32,120 bases of DNA from Pseudoflavonifractor sp. 60 (lineage in GTDB: Bacteria > Bacillota > Clostridia > Oscillospirales > Oscillospiraceae). Made by a program: the position numbers and the translations under genes. The notes beneath the pieces are model-generated. The model was not told the DNA's origin, made no database searches, and saw only the letters and a program-made list of their open reading frames with translations. This document shows, piece after piece, positions 21,838-29,120 of this stretch; the stretch's first letter is position 1; each line of letters opens with the position of its first letter. Location of the stretch: contig NZ_QWKI01000157.1 of the NCBI RefSeq assembly GCF_009911645.1, positions 1 through 32,120 on the forward strand, given 5' to 3'.

Positions 21838-23522
21838 AACTCAAGAAATGGCTTTCTCTGGCCCTGGCGGGGGCAATGTCCCTGTCTCTGCTGGCCGGGT
21901 GTGATACGCCCCCCAATGACGGCACACCGGCACAAACGCCCGGTGGCCCCCAGGGTGAGGCGCAGCAGGAGGCGGTGTTGCCCGATGGCGCACTAGTCAT
22001 CAAGGAGCAGGGGATGTTCTCCGCAGGCGGCACGGTGCTGACCTCGGACGGCACCTTTGATGTCTCCAACTACTATATGTCCCGGGAGGGTTCCACCTCC
22101 CATGTGGACCACGCCAACGTGTTTTACCAGATCCCGGCGGAGGAGACCGGCCTGCCCATGGTGTTCCTCCACGGCTACGGCCAGTCCCGCATGGGCTGGA
22201 TGACAACCCCCGACGGCCGGGAGGGCTGGTCCGACCTGTTCCTGAAAATGGGCCACAGCGTATTTCTAATCGACCAGCCCCGGCGGGGTGAGGCGGGCCA
22301 GACCTCTGTGGCCGGGACCATCACCACCGAGCCCTCCGATCAGACCTGGTACACCCAGTTCCGCATCGGCACCTACCTGGACGGCCAGTTTACCCGCAAC
22401 GAGGGCTCCCAGTTTCCCGAGGGTGAGGAGGTCCTGGACCAGTTTTTCCGCCAGATGACCCCGGACACCGCCATGGACGCCGCCAACGGCGACCAGAACA
22501 TTGACGTGACCGTGGTAGCTCAGGCGGTTGCCGCCACCATTGACGAGGTCTATGAGCGCACCGGAAAAGGCTCCATCCTGGTGACCCACTCCCAGGGTGG
22601 GATGCCTGGCTGGGAGACCGCCCGGTACACCGACCACATCGCCGCCATTGTGGCCATCGAGCCGGGCATGGCCCCCATGGTGGACAGCGAGGATTACAAT
22701 GCCCTGCTGGCGAAAAACATTCCCGTCACCTTCTACTACGGCGACTATATCGGCCCGGAGTTCACCGGCGTTCCGGCGGCGGGGATGTGGGGGATGATGT
22801 CCTCTACCGCCGACGCCTTCACCGCGGCCTACACCGCAGCGGGCGGACACAGCACCATCGTCCGTCTGCCCGAGGAGGGCATTACCGGCAACGACCACTT
22901 TATGTTCCAGGACCTGAACAACGATGTGATTGCCAACCATGTGGAGGCCTGGATTCAGGCCAACGTGAGCTCCGACGGCGGCAGCGGTGCGGTGGTGTCC
23001 AGCCCCGCCCCCGCTGAGCCCTCCAACAGCGAGGGCGGCAAGACCCTGGTGGCCTACTACTCCGCCACCGGCAGCACCCAGGCGGTGGCCCAGACCATCG
23101 CCGACACCACCGGCGGCGACCTCTTCGAGATCGTCCCCGCCGAGCCCTACACCTCCGCCGACCTGGACTGGACGGACAGCGACAGCCGGGTCAGCCAGGA
23201 GCATGACGACCCCGCCCTGCGCAGCGTGGCGCTCACCGCTGATACGGTGGACAACTGGGACGACTACGACACGGTGTTCATCGGCTATCCCATCTGGTGG
23301 GGCATCGCCGCCTGGCCCACGGACAGCTTCGTCAAGGCCAACGACTTCACCGGCAAGACGGTGATTCCCTTCTGCACGTCCTCTTCCTCCGGCCTTGGGG
23401 AGAGCGGTGAGCTGCTGGCCCAGCTGGCCGGCGCCGGAAATTGGCTGGAGGGCCAGCGGTTCCGCAGCAGCGTCAGCGCGTCGGACGTGACCGATTGGGT
23501 CAACGGACTGGGCCTTTCCTAA
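21834..23522 (+). CDS. Lipoprotein fusing an alpha/beta hydrolase to a flavodoxin domain
   Basis: A 562-residue protein with a lipoprotein signal (SLLAGC, anchor Cys23). Residues about 60-385 form an alpha/beta hydrolase: FLHGYGQSRMGW is the oxyanion segment, THSQGG holds nucleophile Ser253, and a His occurs near GNDHFMF. Residues 402-560 form a flavodoxin domain (TLVAYYSATGSTQ, FIGYPIWWGIAAWP, PFCTSSSSGLGESG). The signal puts both domains outside the membrane, where a flavin carrier is unusual for a flavodoxin. The flavodoxin half is nearly the same at DNA level as the C-terminal half of the next gene. The hydrolase may act on a bulky ester and the flavodoxin on a redox-active product, possibly in extracellular electron transfer; that is inference. 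Confidence 0.87.
   Translation: MKLKKWLSLALAGAMSLSLLAGCDTPPNDGTPAQTPGGPQGEAQQEAVLPDGALVIKEQGMFSAGGTVLTSDGTFDVSNYYMSREGSTSHVDHANVFYQIPAEETGLPMVFLHGYGQSRMGWMTTPDGREGWSDLFLKMGHSVFLIDQPRRGEAGQTSVAGTITTEPSDQTWYTQFRIGTYLDGQFTRNEGSQFPEGEEVLDQFFRQMTPDTAMDAANGDQNIDVTVVAQAVAATIDEVYERTGKGSILVTHSQGGMPGWETARYTDHIAAIVAIEPGMAPMVDSEDYNALLAKNIPVTFYYGDYIGPEFTGVPAAGMWGMMSSTADAFTAAYTAAGGHSTIVRLPEEGITGNDHFMFQDLNNDVIANHVEAWIQANVSSDGGSGAVVSSPAPAEPSNSEGGKTLVAYYSATGSTQAVAQTIADTTGGDLFEIVPAEPYTSADLDWTDSDSRVSQEHDDPALRSVALTADTVDNWDDYDTVFIGYPIWWGIAAWPTDSFVKANDFTGKTVIPFCTSSSSGLGESGELLAQLAGAGNWLEGQRFRSSVSASDVTDWVNGLGLS
23040..23510 (+). repeat. Duplicated flavodoxin-domain DNA, copy A
   Basis: This stretch aligns without net insertion or deletion to 24179-24649, at a constant offset of 1139 bases. 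Long runs are identical or differ only at third codon positions, for instance around GTGGGGCATCGCCGCCTGG. Confidence 0.8.
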
Positions 23523-23548
23523 AAAACAAACAAAAGGGAGCGATTCAA

Positions 23549-24655
23549 ATGAAAAATGTAAAACGGTTTTTGTCCCTGCTGCTGTCGGCAGTTATGCTGC
23601 TGGCTGTGGCCCCTGCCGCCCTGGCGGCGGAGTTCACCGACGTGAGTGCCGATGTCTGGTACGCCGACGCGGTGAACTATGTCACCGAACACAACCTGAT
23701 GGACCCTGCCGGCAGTACGAGCTTTGCCCCTGACGCCGAGGCCAGCCGGGCCGCGCTGGCGGTGGCCCTCTACCGGGCCGCCGGAAGCCCCGCTGTTGGG
23801 GCGGCGGACTTTACTGATATCCCCGCCAACAGCCCCTACGCCAGCGCCGCCGCCTGGGCCAAGGCCAACGGTGTGATTGCCAGTTACGCTGACGACCGCT
23901 TTGGCGGCGAGGACCCCATAACCCGGGAACAGATCGTCACCATCCTCTGGCGGTACTCCGGAAGCCCCGCGGCGGAGCAGGGACAGGATTTTACTGATGA
24001 GTCCGCTATCTCCTCCTACGCATCCCAGGCGGTGGACTGGTCCCGGGCCAACGGGATCGTCAGCGGCTACACCGATGGACGGTTTGACCCCCAGGGGCAC
24101 ACCACTCGCGCTCAGCTGGCGGTGATTCTCCGGGGATACCTCACCGCCAATCAGCCCAGCACCCCCAACACCGGCTCCCGTACCCTGGTGGTCTACTACT
24201 CCGCCACTGGCAGCACAGAGCGGGTGGGCGGCTACATCGCCGACGCCCTCAACGCGGATACCTTCGAGCTGATCCCCGTCACCCCCTACACCTCCGCCGA
24301 CCTGAACTGGACCGACCCCTCCAGCCGGGTCAACGACGAGCATGACGACCTGTCCCTGCGGGATATCGCCCTGGTCTCCACGGCCCCGGACAACTGGGCG
24401 GACTACGACACGGTATTCATCGGCTACCCCATCTGGTGGGGCATCGCCGCCTGGCCGGTGGACAATTTCGTCAAAAACAACGACTTCACCGGCAAGACGG
24501 TGATCCCCTTCTGCACTTCCTCTTCCTCCGGGCTGGGTCAGAGCGGTGAGCTGCTGGCCGAGATGGCCGGTACCGGAACCTGGCTGGAGGGCCAGCGGTT
24601 CTCCAGCGGCGCTCCCCAGAGCCAGGTGACCGACTGGGTTAACAGCATCCGATAA
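23549..24655 (+). CDS. Surface protein: three SLH domains plus flavodoxin domain
   Basis: A 368-residue secreted protein starting at the ATG at 23549 (AAAAGGGAG site). The signal peptide is residues 1-27. Three S-layer-homology repeats follow at about 29-77, 87-140 and 147-199 (FTDVSADVWYADAVNYVTEH, FTDIPANSPYASAAAWAKAN, VSGYTDGRFDPQGHTTRAQL), which bind pyruvylated cell-wall polymers. Residues 212-368 are a flavodoxin domain with the YYSATGSTE phosphate loop and GYPIWWGIAAWP. A flavodoxin attached to the cell wall is not a standard architecture and suggests extracellular redox work. It follows the hydrolase-flavodoxin gene by 26 bases and probably shares its promoter. Its flavodoxin half arose by duplication of the previous gene's, or the reverse. 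Confidence 0.9.
   Translation: MKNVKRFLSLLLSAVMLLAVAPAALAAEFTDVSADVWYADAVNYVTEHNLMDPAGSTSFAPDAEASRAALAVALYRAAGSPAVGAADFTDIPANSPYASAAAWAKANGVIASYADDRFGGEDPITREQIVTILWRYSGSPAAEQGQDFTDESAISSYASQAVDWSRANGIVSGYTDGRFDPQGHTTRAQLAVILRGYLTANQPSTPNTGSRTLVVYYSATGSTERVGGYIADALNADTFELIPVTPYTSADLNWTDPSSRVNDEHDDLSLRDIALVSTAPDNWADYDTVFIGYPIWWGIAAWPVDNFVKNNDFTGKTVIPFCTSSSSGLGQSGELLAEMAGTGTWLEGQRFSSGAPQSQVTDWVNSIR
24179..24649 (+). repeat. Duplicated flavodoxin-domain DNA, copy B
   Basis: Partner of 23040-23510. Copy B is fused to SLH repeats instead of a hydrolase, so the duplication shuffled one domain onto two different anchors. Confidence 0.8.
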
Positions 24656-24699
24656 GCAACAAGCAGAAAACCCTCCCCGGTTTGAAAGGAATGATCTCC

Positions 24700-25593
24700 A
24701 TGATGTACAACCCCCAGCTGGACACCTTTCTCCGGGTTGCGGAGGCGGGGAGCTTCAGCAAAGCGGCGGAGGAGATGTTCATCACCCCGCCGGCGGTCAT
24801 CAAGCAGATCAATCTGCTGGAGGACGGCTTGGGCGTGAAGCTCTTCACCCGCACCCACCGGGGCCTGCTTCTCACCGAGGCGGGGAAGTCCATGTACGGC
24901 GATACCAAGCGCATTATTCAGGACTGCAACGAGGCGGTGGTGCGGGCCAAGAACGCCATGCAGGACAGCGGAAACGTGGTCCGCATCGGCACCTCCCCCA
25001 TGACGCCGGGGCAGTTTGTCCTCAAGCTATGGCCCGCCATCCAGGAGCAGTGCCCGGATATCAAATTCCAGCTGGTCCCCTTTGAAAACTCCCCGCAGAA
25101 CGCCCGGAACATCCTGCGCAGCCTGGGCCAGAACATCGACATTGTGGCCGGAGCCTTTGACCAGAACTTTTTGCAGTCCCGCAAGTGCGCCGGGCTGGAG
25201 CTGCTCCAGGCCCCCATCCGCTGCGCCGCGTCCATCTATCACCACCTGGCGGAGAAAAACAGCCTGACCGTCCAGGACCTCTACGGCGAGGAGCTGATGC
25301 TGATCCAGCGGGGCTGGAACCAGAGCATGGACATCCTGCGGGACGACCTGTGGCAGCTCCACCCCAGCGTGAACATTGTGGATTTCGACTTTTTCAGCCT
25401 GGAGGTCTACAACCAGTGCGAGAACAGCAGTGCGGTGCTGACCACCATCGACCCCTGGGCGGGGATTCACCCGCTGCTGAAGGTCCTGCCGGTGGACTGG
25501 GACCACAAAATATCCTTCGGCTTGCTCCATTCCCCCAAGCCGTCCCCGGCGGTGCGCCGGTTACTGGACGCGTTTCAGGCGGTGTATCAGTAA
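24700..25593 (+). CDS. LysR-family regulator (paralogue)
   Basis: A 297-residue LysR protein. The start is placed at the first of two adjacent ATGs (24700), spaced correctly from GAAAGGA; a TTG 18 bases earlier is possible but less well placed. The helix-turn-helix reads FLRVAEAGSFSKAAEEMFIT and PAVIKQINLLEDGLG, closely similar to the LysR at 20292 (shared MYN-x-x-LDTFL start and KQINLLE). The effector domain differs more. It lies 45 bases after the SLH-flavodoxin gene in the same direction, so it may be the last gene of that operon and give feedback. Which of the two paralogues binds the 42-bp element cannot be told from sequence. A strong terminator follows. Confidence 0.92.
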   Translation: MMYNPQLDTFLRVAEAGSFSKAAEEMFITPPAVIKQINLLEDGLGVKLFTRTHRGLLLTEAGKSMYGDTKRIIQDCNEAVVRAKNAMQDSGNVVRIGTSPMTPGQFVLKLWPAIQEQCPDIKFQLVPFENSPQNARNILRSLGQNIDIVAGAFDQNFLQSRKCAGLELLQAPIRCAASIYHHLAEKNSLTVQDLYGEELMLIQRGWNQSMDILRDDLWQLHPSVNIVDFDFFSLEVYNQCENSSAVLTTIDPWAGIHPLLKVLPVDWDHKISFGLLHSPKPSPAVRRLLDAFQAVYQ

Positions 25594-25602
25594 ATTGCAA
25601 TG

Positions 25603-25637
25603 AAAAATCGGAGAGGATTTATCCTCTCCGATTTTTT
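25603..25637. terminator. Intrinsic terminator after the LysR gene
   Basis: A 16-bp perfect stem (AAAAATCGGAGAGGAT, 25603-25618, with 25621-25636) has a TT loop and ends in six T residues. A-rich and T-rich flanks make it bidirectional. Confidence 0.92.
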
Positions 25638-25816
25638 ATTCCCCTTCTTCAATCGTAATCGTGCCGTCGTAGTCAAGGAGCAGCTTGATTGCGCGTCGGT
25701 ATTTTTTTATGGTTATCCTTCTTTCCTTTCAGCTGCCTTTTATTGCAGAGCAAAATACGGCTGCGGAGAAGTTCCAAAAGGGTTATGCAGTTTCAACCCT
25801 TATCTGCACCGGACCC

Positions 25817-26415
25817 ATGTTCACCCTTCTGGCCCTGATTTCCGGCACCGGGACCCTGACCCAGGAGACCTCCGACGCCGCCGTCCTCCGGGTGGAGGAG
25901 ATCGCCGACGAGGGCATCGTCCTTCTGGAGAACCAGCAAAACCCGCTGTCTCTGGCTCCCAGCTCCAACATCAACGTGTTCGGCTGGGCCTCCACCAACC
26001 CGGTCTACGGCGGCACCGGCTCCGGTGCGCTGAACGACGCCTACCACATCGTCTCTCTGCTGGAGGGCCTGCAAAACGCCGGCTTGAAGACCAACACTGA
26101 GCTGAGCAGCTTCTACACCAGCTACCGGGCGGACCGTCCCGCCGTGGCCATGTTCGAGCAGGACTGGACCCTCCCTGAGCCCGCCGCCGCCGAAGGGTTT
26201 ATCGACTATGAGCAGATGGTCCAGTACCCCTTCGGCCACGGCCTGAGCTACACCACCTTCAGCTAGGAAAAGGGCCCCATCTCCGAACGCAATGGGACCA
26301 TTACGTTCGACGTTACCGTCACCAACACCGGCAGCGTGGCAGGTAAGGACGTGGTGGAGGTCTACTACAATCCGCCCTACACCAACGGCGGCATTGAGAA
26401 AGCCAGCGCCAACCT
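25817..26415 (+). pseudogene. GH3 beta-glucosidase remnant with internal deletion and stop
   Basis: The frame first shows the N-terminal part of a glycoside hydrolase family 3 protein (ADEGIVLLENQQNPLSL, GWASTNPVYGGTGSGAL, TSYRADRPAVAMFEQDWTLP). At about 26183 it jumps in frame to the C-terminal region (AAAEGFIDYEQMVQYPFGHG and LSYTTFS). A TAG at 26264-26266 interrupts, after which the same frame continues with the fibronectin-III-like C-terminal domain (FDVTVTNTGSVAGKDVVEVY). Roughly 500 central residues with the catalytic Asp are missing, so no active enzyme can be made. Full members are usually over 700 residues. Near 26415 the sequence switches to a beta-phosphoglucomutase fragment. Confidence 0.8.
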
Positions 26416-26542
26416 CAAACTGTCCATCGGCTCATCCAGCAAGAACACCAAGTCCATCCTGGAACGGATCGGCCCGGGGGACTTCTTTGACGCCATCGCC
26501 GACGGCGCCGACATCACCCACTCCAAGCCCGACCCAGACTAA
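26416..26542 (+). pseudogene. Beta-phosphoglucomutase fragment
   Basis: About 41 residues, in frame with the preceding GH3 piece, read GSSSKNTKSILERIG, then DFFDAIADGADITHSKPDPD and a TAA at 26540. This is the central part of beta-phosphoglucomutase (HAD superfamily): the GSSSKN motif with the phosphate-binding Ser, and the HSKPDP loop with the conserved Lys. The N-terminal nucleophile Asp and the C-terminus are absent. The enzyme converts beta-glucose 1-phosphate to glucose 6-phosphate and usually accompanies GH65 phosphorylases, a piece of which follows. Confidence 0.75.
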
Positions 26543-26545
26543 TAC

Positions 26546-26722
26546 ATGCTTGATTTCAGCAAGGCCAACGAGTGGAAGATCATCGAAACCGATTTTGACC
26601 CCACCGCCCCAGGCAAAGTGGAGGCCAATTTCTGTCTGGGCAACGGCTACCTGGGACTGCACTCCGCCACTGAGGAGAAGTATCTGGGCGCGACCCGGTT
26701 CTATAATAATGTCAATCAATAA
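26546..26722 (+). pseudogene. GH65 disaccharide phosphorylase, N-terminal fragment
   Basis: From the ATG at 26546, about 50 residues match the start of family 65 maltose/kojibiose/trehalose phosphorylases: EWKIIETDFDP, then NFCLGNGYLGLHSATEEKYL. After about 26697 the frame runs into unrelated AT-rich sequence and stops at 26720, where the transposase remnant region begins. A normal enzyme has about 750 residues, so more than 90 percent is gone. Substrate specificity cannot be read from this part. Confidence 0.75.
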
Positions 26723-26739
26723 TAGAAAACCAAAGAAAT

Positions 26740-27120
26740 GGCAATAAAAGCAAGGGCAGCAAAGATATGAAAGAGCAGACCGTTTGCGCGGAACAAGTAT
26801 ATCAATATTCCATTCTCTGAGCGGCTCAGAGGTCACACAAGGATACCTGACTGACCTGAGACATAATCGAACAGACAGCTTTCCAGGCCGAAGCATGGCG
26901 ATTATGTGCAGCTTCACCCCATGGTACCACTCTTTTCGAGTGGAATTGAAGCATTTATTGTATAGTGGCCGCCCTACCTTTGCACCAGTACTGTTGGAAC
27001 GTTGGGCAAGCATGACCGGCATGGAATCTACCACATACTCATGAGTATCCGGGGATTTTTCCAGTATTTTCTCTCCGATTTTCTCTACTTTACGAATGAA
27101 AGAGAAAAATATTTTGGGGC
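26740..27120 (-). pseudogene. DDE transposase remnant (IS982/IS4-like)
   Basis: The minus-strand frame carries EYVVDSMPVMLAQRSN and FNSTRKEWYHGVKLHIIAM, typical of the core of a DDE transposase, with the Asp of VDSMP as a catalytic residue. The frame can be followed upstream to about 27120 (FIRKVEKIGEKILEKSPDTH). After PGKL (about 26890) a frameshift is needed to follow the similarity (VSQVSLCDL, AAQRM), and stops appear. The N-terminal and C-terminal parts are missing and no clear terminal inverted repeats were found. It is a dead insertion sequence that probably cut the GH65 gene. Confidence 0.65.
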
Positions 27121-27165
27121 TTGACAGAAGCGGGATTTTGTATTATTATATTATTCACCTAATAC
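27121..27165 (+). promoter_or_regulatory. Promoter and likely operator of the GntR-ABC operon
   Basis: A perfect TTGACA (27121-27126) and TATTAT (27144-27149) are separated by 17 bp. GTATTA (27140-27145) and TAATAC (27160-27165) form an inverted repeat over the -10 and start region, as expected for autorepression by the YtrA-type GntR protein. The promoter lies right at the edge of the transposase remnant. Confidence 0.8.
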
Positions 27166-27187
27166 AATCATACAAGGAGGGACGCCC

Positions 27188-27547
27188 ATGGCCTGGAAGC
27201 TGGAGGATGACCGGCCCATCTGGCTTCAGCTCAGCCAGCAGCTGGCCCGGCGGATCATCACCGGGACTTATCCCCCCGGCAGCCGCCTGCCCTCGGTGCG
27301 GGAGCTGGCGGCGGAGGCGGGGGTCAATCCCAACACCATGCAGCGGGCTCTGGCCCAGCTGGAGCAGGAGGGCCTGGCCCGGGCCGACCGCACCGCAGGC
27401 CGTCTGGTAACTCAAGATGTGGCGGCGCTGGAGGCGGCCCGCCTGCGGGAGGCGGAGGCGGTGCTCCAAACATGTTTCGCCTCCATGGCCGCCCTGGGCT
27501 ACAGCCGGGAGCAGACCATGGAGCTGTTAAAGGAGGAATTTCAGTGA
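27188..27547 (+). CDS. YtrA-type GntR transcriptional regulator
   Basis: A 119-residue protein with the N-terminal winged helix-turn-helix of GntR (PIWLQLSQQLARRIITGTYP, PPGSRLPSVRELAAEAGVN, NTMQRALAQLEQEGL). Only a short helical tail follows (about 75-119), the mark of the YtrA subfamily, which lacks a ligand domain. The ATG at 27188 has an AAGGAGGGA site. Such proteins repress their own ABC-transporter operon and are released by cell-envelope stress or certain antibiotics. Its stop overlaps the GTG start of the ATPase gene (GTGA), so the two are coupled. Confidence 0.93.
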   Translation: MAWKLEDDRPIWLQLSQQLARRIITGTYPPGSRLPSVRELAAEAGVNPNTMQRALAQLEQEGLARADRTAGRLVTQDVAALEAARLREAEAVLQTCFASMAALGYSREQTMELLKEEFQ

Positions 27548-28278
27548 GCGACTATTTGATTCAGTGCCGGGGGCTGTACAAGACCTACGGCCTGCGCCCC
27601 GCCCTGTCGGATGTGAATCTGGAGGTGGGGCCGGGGCGGATCGTGGGGCTGCTGGGGCCCAACGGCAGCGGCAAGACGACCCTGATCAAGCTGCTGTGCG
27701 GCCTGATCCAGCCCACCACCGGGACCCTGGCGGTGGACGGCTCCGCCATCGGCACCTATACCAAGTCCGTCATCAGCTACCTGCCCGACCGGATGTACTT
27801 TGCCGACTGGATGAGGGCGGTGGACCTGTTCGACCTGTTCCGGGATTTTTACGGCGACTTTGACTATGAAAAGGCCATTGCCATGTGCGCCAGCCTGGGG
27901 ATCGAGCCCCGGGACCGGCTGAAAACCCTGTCCAAGGGCACCAAGGAGAAAGTACAGCTGGTGCTGGTCATGGCCCGGGCGGCCAAGCTCTATCTGCTGG
28001 ATGAGCCCATTGCCGGCGTGGACCCGGCGGCCCGGGACTTCATCCTGCGCACCATTTTGACCAACTACAACGAGGAGGGCACCGTCCTGCTCTCCACCCA
28101 CCTGATCTCTGACATTGAGAAGGTGCTGGACGAGGCCATTTTCCTGAAGCAGGGCAGGGTGATGCTCCACGAGACGGTGGACACCCTGCGGGAGAAGGAG
28201 GGCAAGAGCGTGGACGCCCTCTTCCGTGAGCTGTTCCGGACGGAGCCCATGTTTGACGGGGAAAAGGAGGGATTCTGA
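27544..28278 (+). CDS. ABC transporter ATP-binding protein
   Basis: A 244-residue ATPase starting with GTG at 27544 behind AAAGGAGGAAT; the longer frame from 27472 runs through the GntR gene and is not used. Walker A is GPNGSGKTT (near 38-46) and Walker B is LYLLDEPIAGVDP. The signature loop reads LSKGTKEK instead of LSGGQ, a variant common in YtrB-type exporters. A His switch is present (LSTHLI). With the permease it should form a homodimeric or two-subunit ABC-2 transporter powered by ATP. Substrate unknown; family members are linked to envelope stress and peptide-antibiotic resistance. The stop overlaps the next ATG by one base. Confidence 0.95.
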   Translation: MSDYLIQCRGLYKTYGLRPALSDVNLEVGPGRIVGLLGPNGSGKTTLIKLLCGLIQPTTGTLAVDGSAIGTYTKSVISYLPDRMYFADWMRAVDLFDLFRDFYGDFDYEKAIAMCASLGIEPRDRLKTLSKGTKEKVQLVLVMARAAKLYLLDEPIAGVDPAARDFILRTILTNYNEEGTVLLSTHLISDIEKVLDEAIFLKQGRVMLHETVDTLREKEGKSVDALFRELFRTEPMFDGEKEGF

Positions 28279-29051
28279 TGCTGCTCAAGCTGTTAAAGTA
28301 CGACTTTCGGGCCATGTGGAAGCAGTTTTCCCTGGTGTGGGGGGCGGCCCTAGTCATGTCGCTGGTCAACCGGTACACCCTGGATGACCGGTACGCCGCC
28401 AAGCTGGTGGGTGAGACCGGCTCAGGTCTGCTGTTTTTTGTGCTGGTGGCGGTTTGTACGGCCATGTTCATTATCTCCATCCTGTTTGTCATCCAGCGCT
28501 TCTCCCGGGGGTTGCTGGGCAGCGAGGGCTACCTGATGCACACCCTTCCCGTCCGCCCCTGGCATCTGGTGATCTCCAAGCTGATCTGTGCCCTGACCGC
28601 CTGCGTCGGCAGCACGGCGGTGGCGCTGATCTCCCCCCTCATCATGTCCCGCATCCGCTGGAGCGACCTGGTACAGTTCCCCTGGTGGAGGCTGTTCTGG
28701 GGGCTGTTCAAGCACCTCGACGCCCTGGTCCTGCTGGGGGAGTTCTGCCTGCTACTGCTCTCCCTGATAACGGTCAACATCGCCATCCTCTACCTGTCCA
28801 TCTCCCTGGGCCACCTGTTCCCCCGCCGCCGGAAGCTGGCCAGCGCGGCCGCCTTTATCGGGCTGTATGTGCTGCTGTTCAACGTCTATGGCCGGTTCTT
28901 CTCTCTGCACATCGCCAGGCAGCTGATGGGGATGGCCACAGAGAACATTTACGGCTCTATGCTCACCGCCAGCGTCATTATGCTGCTTCCCGCCGGCGTG
29001 TGTCTGGCCGCCGTATGCTGGATTTTAGAGCACAAGCTGAATCTGGAGTAA
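28278..29051 (+). CDS. ABC-2-type transporter permease
   Basis: A 257-residue integral membrane protein with about six hydrophobic segments, including FFVLVAVCTAMFIISILFVI, LVISKLICALTACVGSTAVA, EFCLLLLSLITVNIAILYLS, AAAFIGLYVLLFNVYG and MLLPAGVCLAAVCWIL. It opens MLLKLLKYDFRAMWKQF, typical of these clostridial permeases. It is the membrane partner of the ATPase encoded just before it, with a one-base overlap. The direction is most likely export or membrane extraction. A terminator follows 5 bases after the stop, so the operon contains three genes. Confidence 0.92.
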   Translation: MLLKLLKYDFRAMWKQFSLVWGAALVMSLVNRYTLDDRYAAKLVGETGSGLLFFVLVAVCTAMFIISILFVIQRFSRGLLGSEGYLMHTLPVRPWHLVISKLICALTACVGSTAVALISPLIMSRIRWSDLVQFPWWRLFWGLFKHLDALVLLGEFCLLLLSLITVNIAILYLSISLGHLFPRRRKLASAAAFIGLYVLLFNVYGRFFSLHIARQLMGMATENIYGSMLTASVIMLLPAGVCLAAVCWILEHKLNLE

Positions 29052-29055
29052 AGAA

Positions 29056-29092
29056 AACTGCCTGGAGCGAGACGATCCAGGCAGTTGTTTTT
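29056..29092 (+). terminator. Intrinsic terminator of the ABC operon
   Basis: AACTGCCTGGA (29056-29066) pairs with TCCAGGCAGTT (29076-29086) around a 9-base loop, followed by G and five T residues. Confidence 0.92.
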
Positions 29093-29120
29093 ATGGAAGG
29101 AATGGGCGGGGTCCTGCGCG

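Noticed and set aside
23620-24150. Three SLH copies as a possible repeat array or CRISPR-like structure
   Set aside because: The repetition is at protein level only (SLH domains); there are no identical DNA repeats with spacers.
25636-25695. C-terminal tail of a minus-strand protein (ending DYDGTITIEEGE)
   Set aside because: About 20 codons before a stop at the terminator look protein-like, but there is no start, no domain and no continuation, so it may be chance or another scrap.
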